From: an uncultured Aquimarina sp. | GTDB taxonomy: Bacteria; Bacteroidota; Bacteroidia; Flavobacteriales; Flavobacteriaceae | DNA length: 64,000 nt | Assembly: GCA_947501475.1 (NCBI GenBank) | Contig: CANMWA010000012.1 | Location: forward strand, 1-64,000 | Reading direction: 5' to 3' | In this document: in pieces, positions 35,075 through 44,579 of the stretch | Layout of the letters: the number at the start of each line of letters is the position of its first letter | Numbering within the stretch: the stretch's first letter is position 1 | Made by a program: the position numbers and the translations under genes | The notes under the pieces: generated by a model | What the model saw: the letters and a program-made list of their open reading frames with translations, nothing else | Told to the model about the DNA's origin: nothing | Database searches by the model: none

Positions 35075-37177
35075 TTAACTAATATAATTCCAAATATTTT
35101 TGTGTTTTGCCATTTGTTGATATGTATATAACAAAACTTTATTTTTTTCTAATGAAAGAGAAGCATCTTCATTAAGAATTTTTATAGCATAATGTCTGGC
35201 AGTTTTTAAGATATCATTATCCTTTACAATATCTGCTATTTTTAGGTTTAATACCCCACTTTGTTGCGTGCCCATAATATCTCCTGGGCCACGTAGTTTT
35301 AAATCGACTTCTGCAATATCAAAACCATCATTGGTACGAACCATAGTTTCAAGTCTTGTTTTACTATCGTTAGATAATTTGTAACTGGTCATTAAAATAC
35401 AATAACTTTGTTCTGCACCACGACCAACACGCCCTCGTAATTGATGTAATTGTGATAACCCAAACCGTTCTGCACTCTCGATTATCATTACACTAGCGTT
35501 GGGAACATTAACTCCAACTTCGATTACAGTAGTAGCTACCATAATATGAGTTTCGCCTTTTACAAACCGATCCATCTCATAATCTTTGTCGGCAGGTTTC
35601 ATTTTACCATGTACAATAGAGATTTGATAATCAGGAGTAGGGAAGGAACGTGCAATACTTTCATAGCCATCCATTAAATCTTTATAATCCAAAGCTTCAG
35701 ATTCTTGTATCAAAGGGTATACAATGTAAATTTGTCTCCCTTTTTTGATTTCATCTGAAATGAACTTAAAAACTTTGAGTCGATTACTATCATATCGATG
35801 TACTGTTTTAATCGATTTCCGCCCAGGGGGTAATTCATCAATAATAGAAATATCTAAATCACCATAAAGACTCATCGCTAGTGTTCTGGGGATTGGCGTT
35901 GCAGTCATAACCAAAATATGAGGGGGGTATGTATTTTTATGCCAAAGTTTGGATCGTTGTGCTACCCCAAATCGATGTTGTTCATCTATAATTGCTAGTC
36001 CTAAATTTTTGAATTGTACCTTATCTTCAAGAACAGCATGAGTTCCAATCAAAATATGAAGAGTGCCTTCTTCTAACTCTTGGTGTATTTCTCGGCGTTC
36101 TTTTGTTCTAGAACTCCCCATCAATAACTTTACATTGATATCAAGATTTTTGGTGAGTGCTGTGATGCCTTGATAATGCTGATTTGCTAAGATTGCAGTC
36201 GGAGCCATTAAACATGCCTGAAACCCATTATCAATAGCAAGTAACATAGCCATGAGTCCAACAATAGTTTTGCCAGAACCTACATCTCCTTGTAGTAATC
36301 GATTCATTTGCGCACTGCTACCAATATCGTTTCGAATTTCTTTGATTACTCTTTTTTGTGCATTGGTTAATTCAAATGGAAGATGACTTTTATAAAAATT
36401 ATTAAAATGTGCTCCTACTTCAGTAAAAGGATATCCTTTAATTTTTTGTTTTCGGATTAGTTTTTTGGTAATGAGTTGTAACTGAATGTAAAATAACTCT
36501 TCAAATTTAAGCCTATACTGTGACTTAGATAGTAACTCTTGACTTTTTGGAAAATGGATATTAAAAACGGCTTCACTTTTTGAAATCAGTTTTAGTTCCT
36601 CCAATATTTCTTTAGATAAAGAATCATAAAAACGCACTTTGGTTTCTACAAATAATTGTTGCATCATTTTCATGATTACCCGATTGGTAATCCCTTTATT
36701 TGCTAATTTTTCTGTAGACGGATATACGGGTTGCATTGCAGTTCTTAGATTACCTTTATGGTCTTCTAGTAACTCCATTTCAGGATGTGGCATACTATAG
36801 CCATTATAATACTTGGTTTTCCCGAAAATCACATATGCGGTATTAAGTTTTAGATTATCTCGAATCCATTTTTGTCCTCGAAACCATACCAATTCTATCT
36901 CGCCAGTATCATCAACAAATTTGGCGACTAATCGCTTTCCTTTTTTCTGTTCGACAGTTTTGATATTAATGATCTTTCCAATAATTTGAACCTCGGCCGA
37001 GTTACGTTGTAGTTGATTGATCTTATAATATTGAGTTTTATCAATATATCTATTAGGAAAGAGGTTAAGCAAATCCTGATAGGTATGAATCCCAAGCTCT
37101 GACCTTAATAAATCAGCTCTCGAAGGTCCAACACCCTTGAGATAATCTATAGGAGTCTGTAAAATAGTAAGATTCAT
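35075..37177 (-). CDS. recG: ATP-dependent DNA helicase RecG
   Basis: At 700 aa it has the full RecG layout. The wedge/OB domain starts with TPIDYLKGVGPSRADLL and includes LVAKFVDDTGEIELVWFRGQKW. The helicase lobes contain LLQGDVGSGKTIVGLMAM (Walker A), IIDEQHRFGVAQR (DEQH box), VMTATPIPRTLAMSLYGDLD, LPPGRK, and in lobe 2 ATTVIEVGVNVPNASVMI and QLHQLRGRVGRG. RecG remodels stalled replication forks and branch-migrates Holliday junctions. The gene stands alone with its own promoter and terminator. Confidence 0.96.
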   Translation of the reverse strand: MNLTILQTPIDYLKGVGPSRADLLRSELGIHTYQDLLNLFPNRYIDKTQYYKINQLQRNSAEVQIIGKIINIKTVEQKKGKRLVAKFVDDTGEIELVWFRGQKWIRDNLKLNTAYVIFGKTKYYNGYSMPHPEMELLEDHKGNLRTAMQPVYPSTEKLANKGITNRVIMKMMQQLFVETKVRFYDSLSKEILEELKLISKSEAVFNIHFPKSQELLSKSQYRLKFEELFYIQLQLITKKLIRKQKIKGYPFTEVGAHFNNFYKSHLPFELTNAQKRVIKEIRNDIGSSAQMNRLLQGDVGSGKTIVGLMAMLLAIDNGFQACLMAPTAILANQHYQGITALTKNLDINVKLLMGSSRTKERREIHQELEEGTLHILIGTHAVLEDKVQFKNLGLAIIDEQHRFGVAQRSKLWHKNTYPPHILVMTATPIPRTLAMSLYGDLDISIIDELPPGRKSIKTVHRYDSNRLKVFKFISDEIKKGRQIYIVYPLIQESEALDYKDLMDGYESIARSFPTPDYQISIVHGKMKPADKDYEMDRFVKGETHIMVATTVIEVGVNVPNASVMIIESAERFGLSQLHQLRGRVGRGAEQSYCILMTSYKLSNDSKTRLETMVRTNDGFDIAEVDLKLRGPGDIMGTQQSGVLNLKIADIVKDNDILKTARHYAIKILNEDASLSLEKNKVLLYTYQQMAKHKNIWNYIS

Positions 37178-37182
37178 CAGAA

Positions 37183-37213
37183 CGAAGATAAGCCCATCTG
37201 GGTTTCTTCACAA
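37183..37213 (-). promoter_or_regulatory. Promoter of recG with an embedded inverted repeat
   Basis: On the minus strand TTG (37213-37211) and TATCTTCG (37190-37183) are 20 bases apart. The -7 box ends six bases before the ATG, so the mRNA would be close to leaderless. The spacer contains the hairpin AAGCCC-ATCT-GGGTTT (plus-strand reading), a possible operator. Confidence 0.5.
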
Positions 37214-37457
37214 ATAGAAAGAAATAATATTTTTTTAGATCATATTATAATATTTGTATTAGGTGTTTAAAATCTATAACCTATTACGTATCCCTTCAAA
37301 TAAAAATAAAGAAACATAACTACCCGAAAATGAAACATTAGTCATATGCTTTTATTTTAAAAAACAATTCTTTTGTTATGATAAATATCTTATTAGAAGT
37401 TATTTAGAATAACACTTTATGGGAAGTATGTTTTTTACGAATTATAAAACTAAAAAA

Positions 37458-37862
37458 ATGAAAAAAAAAGTAAACGTTAAAGCAAGTAAAGAGTATCTGA
37501 AAAAAATAAAAGATCTCGATATAAAACAATACTCAGGAAAAATCCATAAGAAAACCTATCTTGAAGTTGCATTGGATTTTAGTGATGCCGGAAGCCTTGC
37601 TTCGAATATAACAGATGGAAATAATTTTGGAGATTGGTTAAGTTATAAAGGTTGGCCAAAGGGGTATATCCCTTTGGCTATGTATAACCCTATTGATAAA
37701 AAACAAGAAAGTATATTTTGGGATGTTTCTGAATCTATAGCCGAAGAATTTTTGGCTATTGACCAAAACGATCCAAATTTTCCTGTTTATGGTTGGTGTA
37801 ATGATGCAGGGTTTGAAAAATGGTATGATTCGATTGAAGATTTTTTAGGCGAGTTTAAATAA
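37458..37862 (+). CDS. Small acidic soluble protein, weakly SUKH/SMI1-like
   Basis: The start is set at ATG 37458 (MKKKVNVKASKEYLKKIKD), which removes a poor 13-residue extension. The 134-aa protein is soluble, with a basic N-terminal helix and an acidic C-terminal half (ESIFWDVSESIAEEFLAIDQNDPNFPVYGW...FEKWYDSIEDFLGEF). The ending, a short strand with Pro-Val-Tyr then a helix with 'SIEDFL', resembles the tail of SUKH-superfamily proteins, many of which are immunity proteins. This is only a resemblance. It stands alone and shares a bidirectional terminator with the GG-leader peptide gene. Confidence 0.6.
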   Translation: MKKKVNVKASKEYLKKIKDLDIKQYSGKIHKKTYLEVALDFSDAGSLASNITDGNNFGDWLSYKGWPKGYIPLAMYNPIDKKQESIFWDVSESIAEEFLAIDQNDPNFPVYGWCNDAGFEKWYDSIEDFLGEFK

Positions 37863-37924
37863 TGAAGTGATATAAACTTTTTTGAATAAAATTAAAAGTT
37901 TTACATATTCAAATATGGGTTAGT

Positions 37925-37950
37925 AAAAAAGCGGGACAAGCCCGCTTTTT
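37925..37950. terminator. Bidirectional terminator
   Basis: AAAAAAGCGGG-ACAAG-CCCGCTTTTT has a 5-bp GC stem extended by A/T pairs with T-runs on both strands. It ends the plus-strand gene at 37862 and the minus-strand peptide gene at 37964. Confidence 0.85.
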
Positions 37951-37963
37951 AGTTATTACTTTT

Positions 37964-38143
37964 TTAATAAAGAACGCACTGTCTAATTCGGCGAACTTCA
38001 ACACAAAAATAGTCACCTATTTCTCCTAGATGCCAGCAGTCTCGAAAGTTTCTACAAGGCACAATTCCTCTTGTTCCCCCATTAATTTTTTGCTGTTCAT
38101 TTTTGGATAGAACTTTCCCCAATTTTGAAATGTTTTTTTTCAT
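37964..38143 (-). CDS. 59-aa double-glycine-leader peptide (bacteriocin-like precursor)
   Basis: The ATG at 38143 opens a 59-codon gene ending in TAA at 37964, just before a good terminator. The N-terminus MKKNISKLGKVLSKNEQQ-KINGG has the GG-type leader pattern (LSKxEQQxINGG) typical of short secreted peptides in Flavobacteriia, which are cut after GG by C39-peptidase ABC exporters. The predicted mature part is about 36 residues with four Cys (VPC, RDC, YFC, RQC), several Arg and Trp-His, so it may be disulfide-bonded or otherwise modified. No exporter, maturase or immunity gene is adjacent; these may lie elsewhere. Codon use and the terminator support a real gene. Bacteriocin activity is inference. 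Confidence 0.75.
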   Translation of the reverse strand: MKKNISKLGKVLSKNEQQKINGGTRGIVPCRNFRDCWHLGEIGDYFCVEVRRIRQCVLY

Positions 38144-38398
38144 TGTGTAAAATTTAAATGATTAATCGTTTTAAGATAAGCTTTTATTGAATTTATTGGT
38201 TTTAATATTTTCTTAATCTTTTTTAAAGAAAATGTTTCGATATACTCACTTATTTTTAACCATAGCTTAAGTTAGCTGCTTTTAAAAAGGAAGAAAAGAT
38301 AGCATAATGTTTACATAAAAAGTATTCTTAATCGTGTATTTTGTAATATGAGTAGACTAAAATCGTTATTTTGGCAGAACATTTGATCATATCAAAAT

Positions 38399-40483
38399 AT
38401 GCGAATTATTTCATTCTTATTTATGTGTTACATTTCTTTAGGAAGCATGGCACAACAAACAGATGCTGTTGATTTCTTAAAAGGAAATGTACAGGTTACT
38501 GTTAATGCAAAAGCTAAAAATATATATGGTAAAGTAGCGTATACCTTCAAGATTCTTAAACCAACAAAATCAATCTATGTTGATGCTCAAAAAATGCAAA
38601 TTGAAGCTGTTTTACTTGATGGAAAGAAAATAAAGGCTGAATATGATGATAAAAAAATAGTCATCATTTCTGATTTTAAAGCAGATGCTAATCACGAGAT
38701 AAGTATTCAATATACTGCTACTCCAAAAAAAGCATTATATTTTGTAAAGGATTATCAGGGCAATGATCAGATATGGACCCAAGGACAAGGAAAATACACA
38801 TCAAACTGGCTACCTAGTTTTGATGATATGAATGAAAAAGTTGAGTTCGATTTAAAGATTACTTATGCAAAAGGGTATGAGGTTATTACTAATGGAAAAC
38901 TAATTAACTCTAAGCCTGTAAACGATTCTATACAAAGTTGGGAGTATGATATGCAACAACCCATGAGTAGTTATCTGGTTGCTTTAGCTATTGGTAAATA
39001 TGAAAAGGTTGTAGAGACTTCGGCAAGTGGTATCCCCTTAGAAATGTATTACTACCCAGAGGATAAAGATAAATTTGAACCTACATATAAACATAGTAAA
39101 CGGATGTTTGATTTTTTAGAAAAGGAAATTGGTTTTCCTTTTCCGTGGCAAAACTATAAACAAGTACCTGTCAAAGATTTTTTATATGCTGGAATGGAAA
39201 ATACAGGCACAACTATTTTTTCTGATGCTTTTGTGATTGATGAAACTGCTTATGTGGATAGAAATTATATTAATGTTAATGCTCATGAATTAGCACATCA
39301 ATGGTTTGGTGATTTGATTACCGAAACCGATGGGAAACACCATTGGTTGCAAGAGGGTTTTGCTACATATTATGCTTTGCTTGCAGAAAAAGAGATTTTT
39401 GGAGAAGATTATTTTTTATACAAATTGTATGAAAATGCAGAACAATTAACCGAGCTTTCTAAAACATCTGATGCAACTTCGGTATTAGACCCCAATGCTA
39501 GTTCTCTTACTTTTTATCAAAGAGGGGCATGGGCGGTTCATGCATTAAGAGATGTATTAGGAGATACCAGTTTTAAGATAACTATTCATAATTTTCTTGA
39601 AAAATATAAATTTCAAAATGCAACTACCGATGATTTTATTACTGTAGCTGAGCAAGTAAGCGGTAATGATTTAACAGCGTTTAAAAAATTATGGTTAGAG
39701 AATGTCAAATTCCCCGCTCAAGAAGCACTAGATATTCTTACAAAATCTAAATTTATTAAAGAGTATTTAAGTTTAGCACAAGAACGCACACAACCCATGG
39801 CGGGTAAATGGGGAACTCTTGCAAAAGTACTAACCAAACCTGTTAATGATTATTTAGGACAAGAAGTAGTATACCAATTAGAAGGAAATACCACTCCCGA
39901 AGCAATAGCATTATATGATGGAGCTTTTAATACTGATAATATATTTGTTCGTCAGGCTATCGCCAGCACCCTTAGAACTATTCCGGTTGATTTGCAAAAA
40001 CAATATGAATTGTTATTAAAAGATTCTTCATATGCTACTATAGAACCTGCATTATATCATCTTTGGAGTAATTTTCCGGACAAGCGAAATGAATATTTAG
40101 AAACTACAAAAGATATTATTGGGTTTAATGATAAAAATATAAGGGGATTATGGTTGGTTCTGGCATTAAGTACTCAGGATTATCAAATAGATAAGCATCA
40201 AGAATTTTATAATGAATTATCAGGATATACATCTTCTAAGTATCACTTTAGTACTCGCGAAAATGCATTCAGATATCTAGAAAGTTTGCAGGCGTTCTCT
40301 GGTCCATCATTAGCAAATTTGGTTGATGGAGCTATGCATCATAATTGGCGTTTTAGAAACTTTTGCAGAAAAACTCTTGATAAATTAATAAAAGATGAAA
40401 AATATAAAAAGAAATATGTAGTTTTAATCAATAGTTTACCAAAAGCTCAACAAGAGTATTTACAAAAAAAAATAACCCCATAA
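38399..40483 (+). CDS. M1 family aminopeptidase, exported
   Basis: A signal peptide (MRIISFLFMCYISLGSMAQ) precedes the M1 N-terminal beta domain (WLPSFDDMNEKVEFDLKI). The exopeptidase motif GMENTGTTIF is at 265-274, and the zinc site HELAHQWFGD begins at residue 296 (HELAH 296-300) with the third ligand Glu319 in WLQEGFATYYA. The C-terminal part is helical, HEAT-like. At 694 aa it is complete. It removes N-terminal residues from peptides in the periplasm or outside. It starts a tight operon: a patatin gene follows 7 bases after the stop and a second patatin one base after that. Confidence 0.93.
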   Translation: MRIISFLFMCYISLGSMAQQTDAVDFLKGNVQVTVNAKAKNIYGKVAYTFKILKPTKSIYVDAQKMQIEAVLLDGKKIKAEYDDKKIVIISDFKADANHEISIQYTATPKKALYFVKDYQGNDQIWTQGQGKYTSNWLPSFDDMNEKVEFDLKITYAKGYEVITNGKLINSKPVNDSIQSWEYDMQQPMSSYLVALAIGKYEKVVETSASGIPLEMYYYPEDKDKFEPTYKHSKRMFDFLEKEIGFPFPWQNYKQVPVKDFLYAGMENTGTTIFSDAFVIDETAYVDRNYINVNAHELAHQWFGDLITETDGKHHWLQEGFATYYALLAEKEIFGEDYFLYKLYENAEQLTELSKTSDATSVLDPNASSLTFYQRGAWAVHALRDVLGDTSFKITIHNFLEKYKFQNATTDDFITVAEQVSGNDLTAFKKLWLENVKFPAQEALDILTKSKFIKEYLSLAQERTQPMAGKWGTLAKVLTKPVNDYLGQEVVYQLEGNTTPEAIALYDGAFNTDNIFVRQAIASTLRTIPVDLQKQYELLLKDSSYATIEPALYHLWSNFPDKRNEYLETTKDIIGFNDKNIRGLWLVLALSTQDYQIDKHQEFYNELSGYTSSKYHFSTRENAFRYLESLQAFSGPSLANLVDGAMHHNWRFRNFCRKTLDKLIKDEKYKKKYVVLINSLPKAQQEYLQKKITP

Positions 40484-40490
40484 TTAAGAT

Positions 40491-41384
40491 ATGCGTGCAC
40501 TGGTAATTTCTGGAGGCGGTAGCAAAGGTGCTTTTGCCGGAGGCGTTGCACAATATTTAATTCAGGATTTAGGTAGAAAGTATGACCTTTTTATAGGGAC
40601 TTCAACTGGTAGCCTTTTGGTTTCTCATCTAGCACTATCCAAAATTGAGGAAATAAAAAACTTCTATACTTCGGTTAATCAATCTTCAATTTTTAAAAAC
40701 TGTCCTTTTATCATAAAAAAGAAAAGGGGATATGTTGATATTAATATCAATCATTTTAATGTATTACGTAACCTGATTAAAGGAGAAAAATCCTTTGGAG
40801 ACAGTCGTAATCTTAGAAACCTTGTGGGTAATGCAATTTCAAAAAAAGATTTCAAAAAGCTACAATCCGTAGATAGCGATGTCATAATCACTGTAACCAA
40901 TCTTTCTACTAACGAAGTCGAGTATAAATCGGTAAAAGATTGTGATTATGAAGATTATTTAGATTGGGTTTGGATTTCTTGTAATTACCCTCCCTTTATG
41001 AGTTTGGTACGAAAAAACAATTGCGATTATGTTGACGGAGGGCTTGGCTCTATGGTGCCTATAGAGGAGGCTATTAGGAGAGGAGCTAAAGAGCTAGATG
41101 TAATAGTCTTAGAAACCGAAGTGAATTATTTGAATAGAATGCCTACCAAAAATCCATTTTCTTTGATTACTAATATGGTTAATTTTATGATGGATCAGAT
41201 TGAATATCAAAATATTCAAATGGGAAAATTTAAGGCACGAGAACATAAGGCTTCAATGGATTTATATTATACACCTACGGTACTTACAACAAATTCATTG
41301 ATTTTTGATAAAGAAAAAATGACAGGCTGGTGGAAAAAAGGATACGAGTTTGCTAAACAAAAAAACAGTTCTAATCGATTATAG
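40491..41384 (+). CDS. Patatin-like phospholipase, first copy
   Basis: The 297-aa protein has the oxyanion-hole motif SGGGSKGAFAGG (residues 7-18), the nucleophile Ser38 in GTSTGS and the catalytic Asp182 in YVDGGLGS, the Ser-Asp dyad of patatin-fold lipid acyl hydrolases. There is no signal peptide, so it acts in the cytoplasm or at the inner membrane face. It lies 7 bases after the M1 peptidase gene. The following gene is a close paralogue with identical spacing of active-site residues, pointing to a tandem duplication. Confidence 0.9.
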   Translation: MRALVISGGGSKGAFAGGVAQYLIQDLGRKYDLFIGTSTGSLLVSHLALSKIEEIKNFYTSVNQSSIFKNCPFIIKKKRGYVDININHFNVLRNLIKGEKSFGDSRNLRNLVGNAISKKDFKKLQSVDSDVIITVTNLSTNEVEYKSVKDCDYEDYLDWVWISCNYPPFMSLVRKNNCDYVDGGLGSMVPIEEAIRRGAKELDVIVLETEVNYLNRMPTKNPFSLITNMVNFMMDQIEYQNIQMGKFKAREHKASMDLYYTPTVLTTNSLIFDKEKMTGWWKKGYEFAKQKNSSNRL

Positions 41385-41385
41385 T

Positions 41386-42309
41386 ATGAAAGCATTGGTG
41401 ATTTCTGGTGGTGGTAGTAAAGGAGCCTATGCAGGTGGGGTAGCTCAATATTTGATTCAAGAAAAAGGAAATAAATATGACCTTTTTCTTGGGACTTCTA
41501 CAGGTAGTTTATTAATCCCACAATTGGCTTTGGGTAATATTGATAAAACCTATGATATTTATACAAATGTTAATCAAAATACAATCTTTAATGTAAATCC
41601 ATTTATAGTAAGAAAAAAAGGAAACAGAGAGTTTGTATCTATTAATTTCTTTTCTTCTTTATGGCAGTTTATTAAAAAGAAACGAACTTTTGGTGAGAGT
41701 AAGAACTTGAGACGTGCAATTCGTAAAAACTTCTCCGAAGCCGAGTTTCGCCTTGCTCGTAGAAAAGCAGAAGATGTGGTAGTAACCGTTTCTAACCTTA
41801 CCAAAAATAGAACAGAATATAAGTCAATAAACGATTTTTCTTATGAGGATTTTTGTGATTGGATCTGGATGTCCTGTAATTACGTTCCGTTTATGAGCCT
41901 AGCTACCAAAAATGGGAGTGAGTATGCCGATGGAGGATTCGGGTGTATGGTGCCCATTCGAGAAGCAATCAAACGCGGAGCAACAGAAATTGACGCTATC
42001 ATTTTAGAATCAGAGAATATGGAATACCAAAAAGTTTTGGGCAAAAACCCTTTTTCTTTAATGGTAAACTTATTTGGTTTTATGTTAGATCAGGTAGAAG
42101 GCCATGATACAGTGTTAGGTAAATTAGCAGCAATTAATAAAGATGTTGCACTTAATTTATATTATACACCATCAAAGCTTACTGAAAACTCATTAGTATT
42201 TAATAAAAAACTAATGCGCAACTGGTGGCGACAAGGATTCGAATATGCTGAACAAAAAGCAAAACATGCCGAAGAAAATAAACTAAAAGATATTGATATG
42301 GCAGGGTAA
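41386..42309 (+). CDS. Patatin-like phospholipase, second copy
   Basis: The start at 41386 (MKALVISGGGSKGAYAGG) is one base after the stop of the first copy; the frame is open to 41350 but that start would lie inside the upstream gene. Ser38 (GTSTGS) and Asp182 (ADGGFGC) fall at the same positions as in copy one. The 307-aa product has a 10-residue longer, charged C-terminus (KHAEENKLKD). The two copies share most motif residues and differ across the cap region, so they may have different lipid substrates. It converges with the second M1 peptidase gene. Confidence 0.9.
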   Translation: MKALVISGGGSKGAYAGGVAQYLIQEKGNKYDLFLGTSTGSLLIPQLALGNIDKTYDIYTNVNQNTIFNVNPFIVRKKGNREFVSINFFSSLWQFIKKKRTFGESKNLRRAIRKNFSEAEFRLARRKAEDVVVTVSNLTKNRTEYKSINDFSYEDFCDWIWMSCNYVPFMSLATKNGSEYADGGFGCMVPIREAIKRGATEIDAIILESENMEYQKVLGKNPFSLMVNLFGFMLDQVEGHDTVLGKLAAINKDVALNLYYTPSKLTENSLVFNKKLMRNWWRQGFEYAEQKAKHAEENKLKDIDMAG

Positions 42310-42371
42310 TCAATCATTGTTCTTTGTTTAAAATAAATCTATTAAAATTATAATCAATAAAATATTTAAAA

Positions 42372-44504
42372 CTATTTTCTTATTGTTGTAAATGTGATAT
42401 TGTAATTTTGAAAATTGAGTTCAAGTTCCTTATTATCTTTTCTGAATTTTATAATTATAGTTCCATCAGTTGATACAAAATTATGTTTATCAATTGGTAT
42501 AAGGTAAGAACTCATTCTATAGTCGGGAATATCTAATTTGAAAACCTCATTTTCTTTTGATATAATAATGTCAACTTGATACTTCTTTCTCACGTAAGTG
42601 CCCATTATATTATCATCTAATTTAAAAGCTTTGTATTGCTCTGATAATAGTGGATAATGGTTATCTAACTCATTAAAATCTGGAAAATCTGAATTTAAGA
42701 CTAGCGATTTTACTTTATCAGGTTTAGGGATTTTTATGCTATGGATTTTATTATTATTTTTCCATATTGAAGGTCCAACAATTGTTGAATAGTTTTTTTC
42801 TTTCTTATCATTATATGTTACATTAATACTGATGGGGACTAATCTTTCTCCGTTCCTTTTTACTATAAGGTTTCCATTTTTAAAAGATTCAACAGCAACA
42901 TCAGGATAGCCCATTTTAAAATACCATGAATCCCAAATAAAACTTAAATCTTCTCCGCTCACATTTTCGAATGTATAGAAAAAATCGTAAGGAGTAGGTG
43001 ATTTTTTTGCCCATCGACGAATATAAGCCCTAAAACATTCTATAAATTTTTTTTCACCTAAATGTTGATAAAGTAGGGCATACGTAAAAGAAGGAAGAGT
43101 ATAGGAATGATATCCATAATTATTACCCATATATTGTGAAGATGTCACTACAGGTAAATCACCAATACTTCCTATCATTCCTTGCATTCCAAGCCTGAAA
43201 TTGGAATACAGTGAAGAGGTTTTTTTTTCATCTTTAAAATATTTGTGAAGTATCAATGTTTCAATAAAATCAGCCCAACCTTCATCCATCCATGCAAATC
43301 GACTTTCATTTGTTCTTACATACATCGGGAAATAAGTATGAAATAATTCATGTATTGTTAAGGCTTTGCCCGGGCCATCATTATTTGCCATCATAGGAAA
43401 TTCCATGCCGCCACCTCCTCCTTCAATGCCAATAAACGTAGTGAATTTAGGATAGGGGTATGGAACCCCAGGAATATCTTCAGAGAAATGTTTGATGGAT
43501 TTTTGTTGAATCTTAGTTACTTCTTTACACTTTTCGGCTATTTCCTTCGGGAATGCAGTGCTAATAAGCACATTGTTACCTGAAACTTTCTGTGATAATG
43601 CATCCCATAAATAGTGATCACTCATCGCAAAAGCAAAATCTGTAACTTCTGTTGCTTTAAAATTCCATGTATTATTTTTTAATTTTAAGTCCTTAAGATC
43701 ATCTTTTGTTACAAGATTTACTAACTCTTTTGATGACTTTGCTTTTTCGCGCTTTTTATGAATATGAGTTGGAAGCACATCAGAACTATTTTCTAATGTA
43801 CCAGTTGCCCATACAAGAAAATTTTCTGGAGTGGTAATATTCACATCAAAATTTGCTAGGTTATTATAAAATTCGGTATCAAAAGTATAGTTGATTTTAT
43901 CCCAACCAAAAATATCATCATATACTGAAACTTGTGGATACCAATATCCAATAAAAAAAGTACTGTCATCAATAACTCCTGTTCTTCTTTGAGTTAGAGG
44001 TACCTTTTGTTTCCATTCGAACTCTAAATTGATTTTATTACCAGATTTAAGAGGTTTGAGTAATTTAATACTCATATTTGTCCCAAATCGACTTATCTGG
44101 TCTAAATTTGATAGATCATAATTAACACCATCAACAATAACTTTTCCGATATTAACTCCCTCACTTATATCATCTTGATTTACAGGATTTCCTCTTAAGT
44201 TCCCTTTTTTAAAAACATCATAATACAATCGGATAACTATTTCTGATAATTCATCAGGACTATTGTTTGTAAAGATTACTTTTTCTTTCCCATCAATCAA
44301 CCTTGTTGTTGGAGTAACTGTTACATCGATTTTATAATTAACACTATTTTGCCAGTATTTTCCTCCAGGTTTTCCATCCTTTGATCGTGTTTCGTTTTTA
44401 TAAGCTTTTTGAATTTCTTTTGGAATGTATAGATCACTTTGTGAATAGATAAAAAATGAGGATAAGAAAATACTTAATCTGATTAAAATCACTTTTGGTT
44501 TCAT
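42372..44504 (-). CDS. M1 family metallopeptidase, second type, exported
   Basis: The 710-aa protein has a signal peptide (IRLSIFLSSFFIYSQ). The zinc site is HELFH at 385-389 with Glu408 in WMDEGWADF, and the Gly-rich GGGGGMEFPMM (362-372) replaces the usual GxMEN motif. The N-terminal beta domain begins with YWQNSVNYKIDVTV. This is the group often annotated simply as M1 family metallopeptidase in Bacteroidota. It is more distant from classical aminopeptidases than the gene at 38399. The last 200 residues are beta-rich and contain no sorting domain. It is a single gene, convergent with the second patatin. Confidence 0.9.
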   Translation of the reverse strand: MKPKVILIRLSIFLSSFFIYSQSDLYIPKEIQKAYKNETRSKDGKPGGKYWQNSVNYKIDVTVTPTTRLIDGKEKVIFTNNSPDELSEIVIRLYYDVFKKGNLRGNPVNQDDISEGVNIGKVIVDGVNYDLSNLDQISRFGTNMSIKLLKPLKSGNKINLEFEWKQKVPLTQRRTGVIDDSTFFIGYWYPQVSVYDDIFGWDKINYTFDTEFYNNLANFDVNITTPENFLVWATGTLENSSDVLPTHIHKKREKAKSSKELVNLVTKDDLKDLKLKNNTWNFKATEVTDFAFAMSDHYLWDALSQKVSGNNVLISTAFPKEIAEKCKEVTKIQQKSIKHFSEDIPGVPYPYPKFTTFIGIEGGGGGMEFPMMANNDGPGKALTIHELFHTYFPMYVRTNESRFAWMDEGWADFIETLILHKYFKDEKKTSSLYSNFRLGMQGMIGSIGDLPVVTSSQYMGNNYGYHSYTLPSFTYALLYQHLGEKKFIECFRAYIRRWAKKSPTPYDFFYTFENVSGEDLSFIWDSWYFKMGYPDVAVESFKNGNLIVKRNGERLVPISINVTYNDKKEKNYSTIVGPSIWKNNNKIHSIKIPKPDKVKSLVLNSDFPDFNELDNHYPLLSEQYKAFKLDDNIMGTYVRKKYQVDIIISKENEVFKLDIPDYRMSSYLIPIDKHNFVSTDGTIIIKFRKDNKELELNFQNYNITFTTIRK

Positions 44505-44579
44505 GAATTATCTATTATATTACTAATAATTACTAAAAAGATCATTAACATTACATTTCTAATAGATAGTAAGGCTTTA

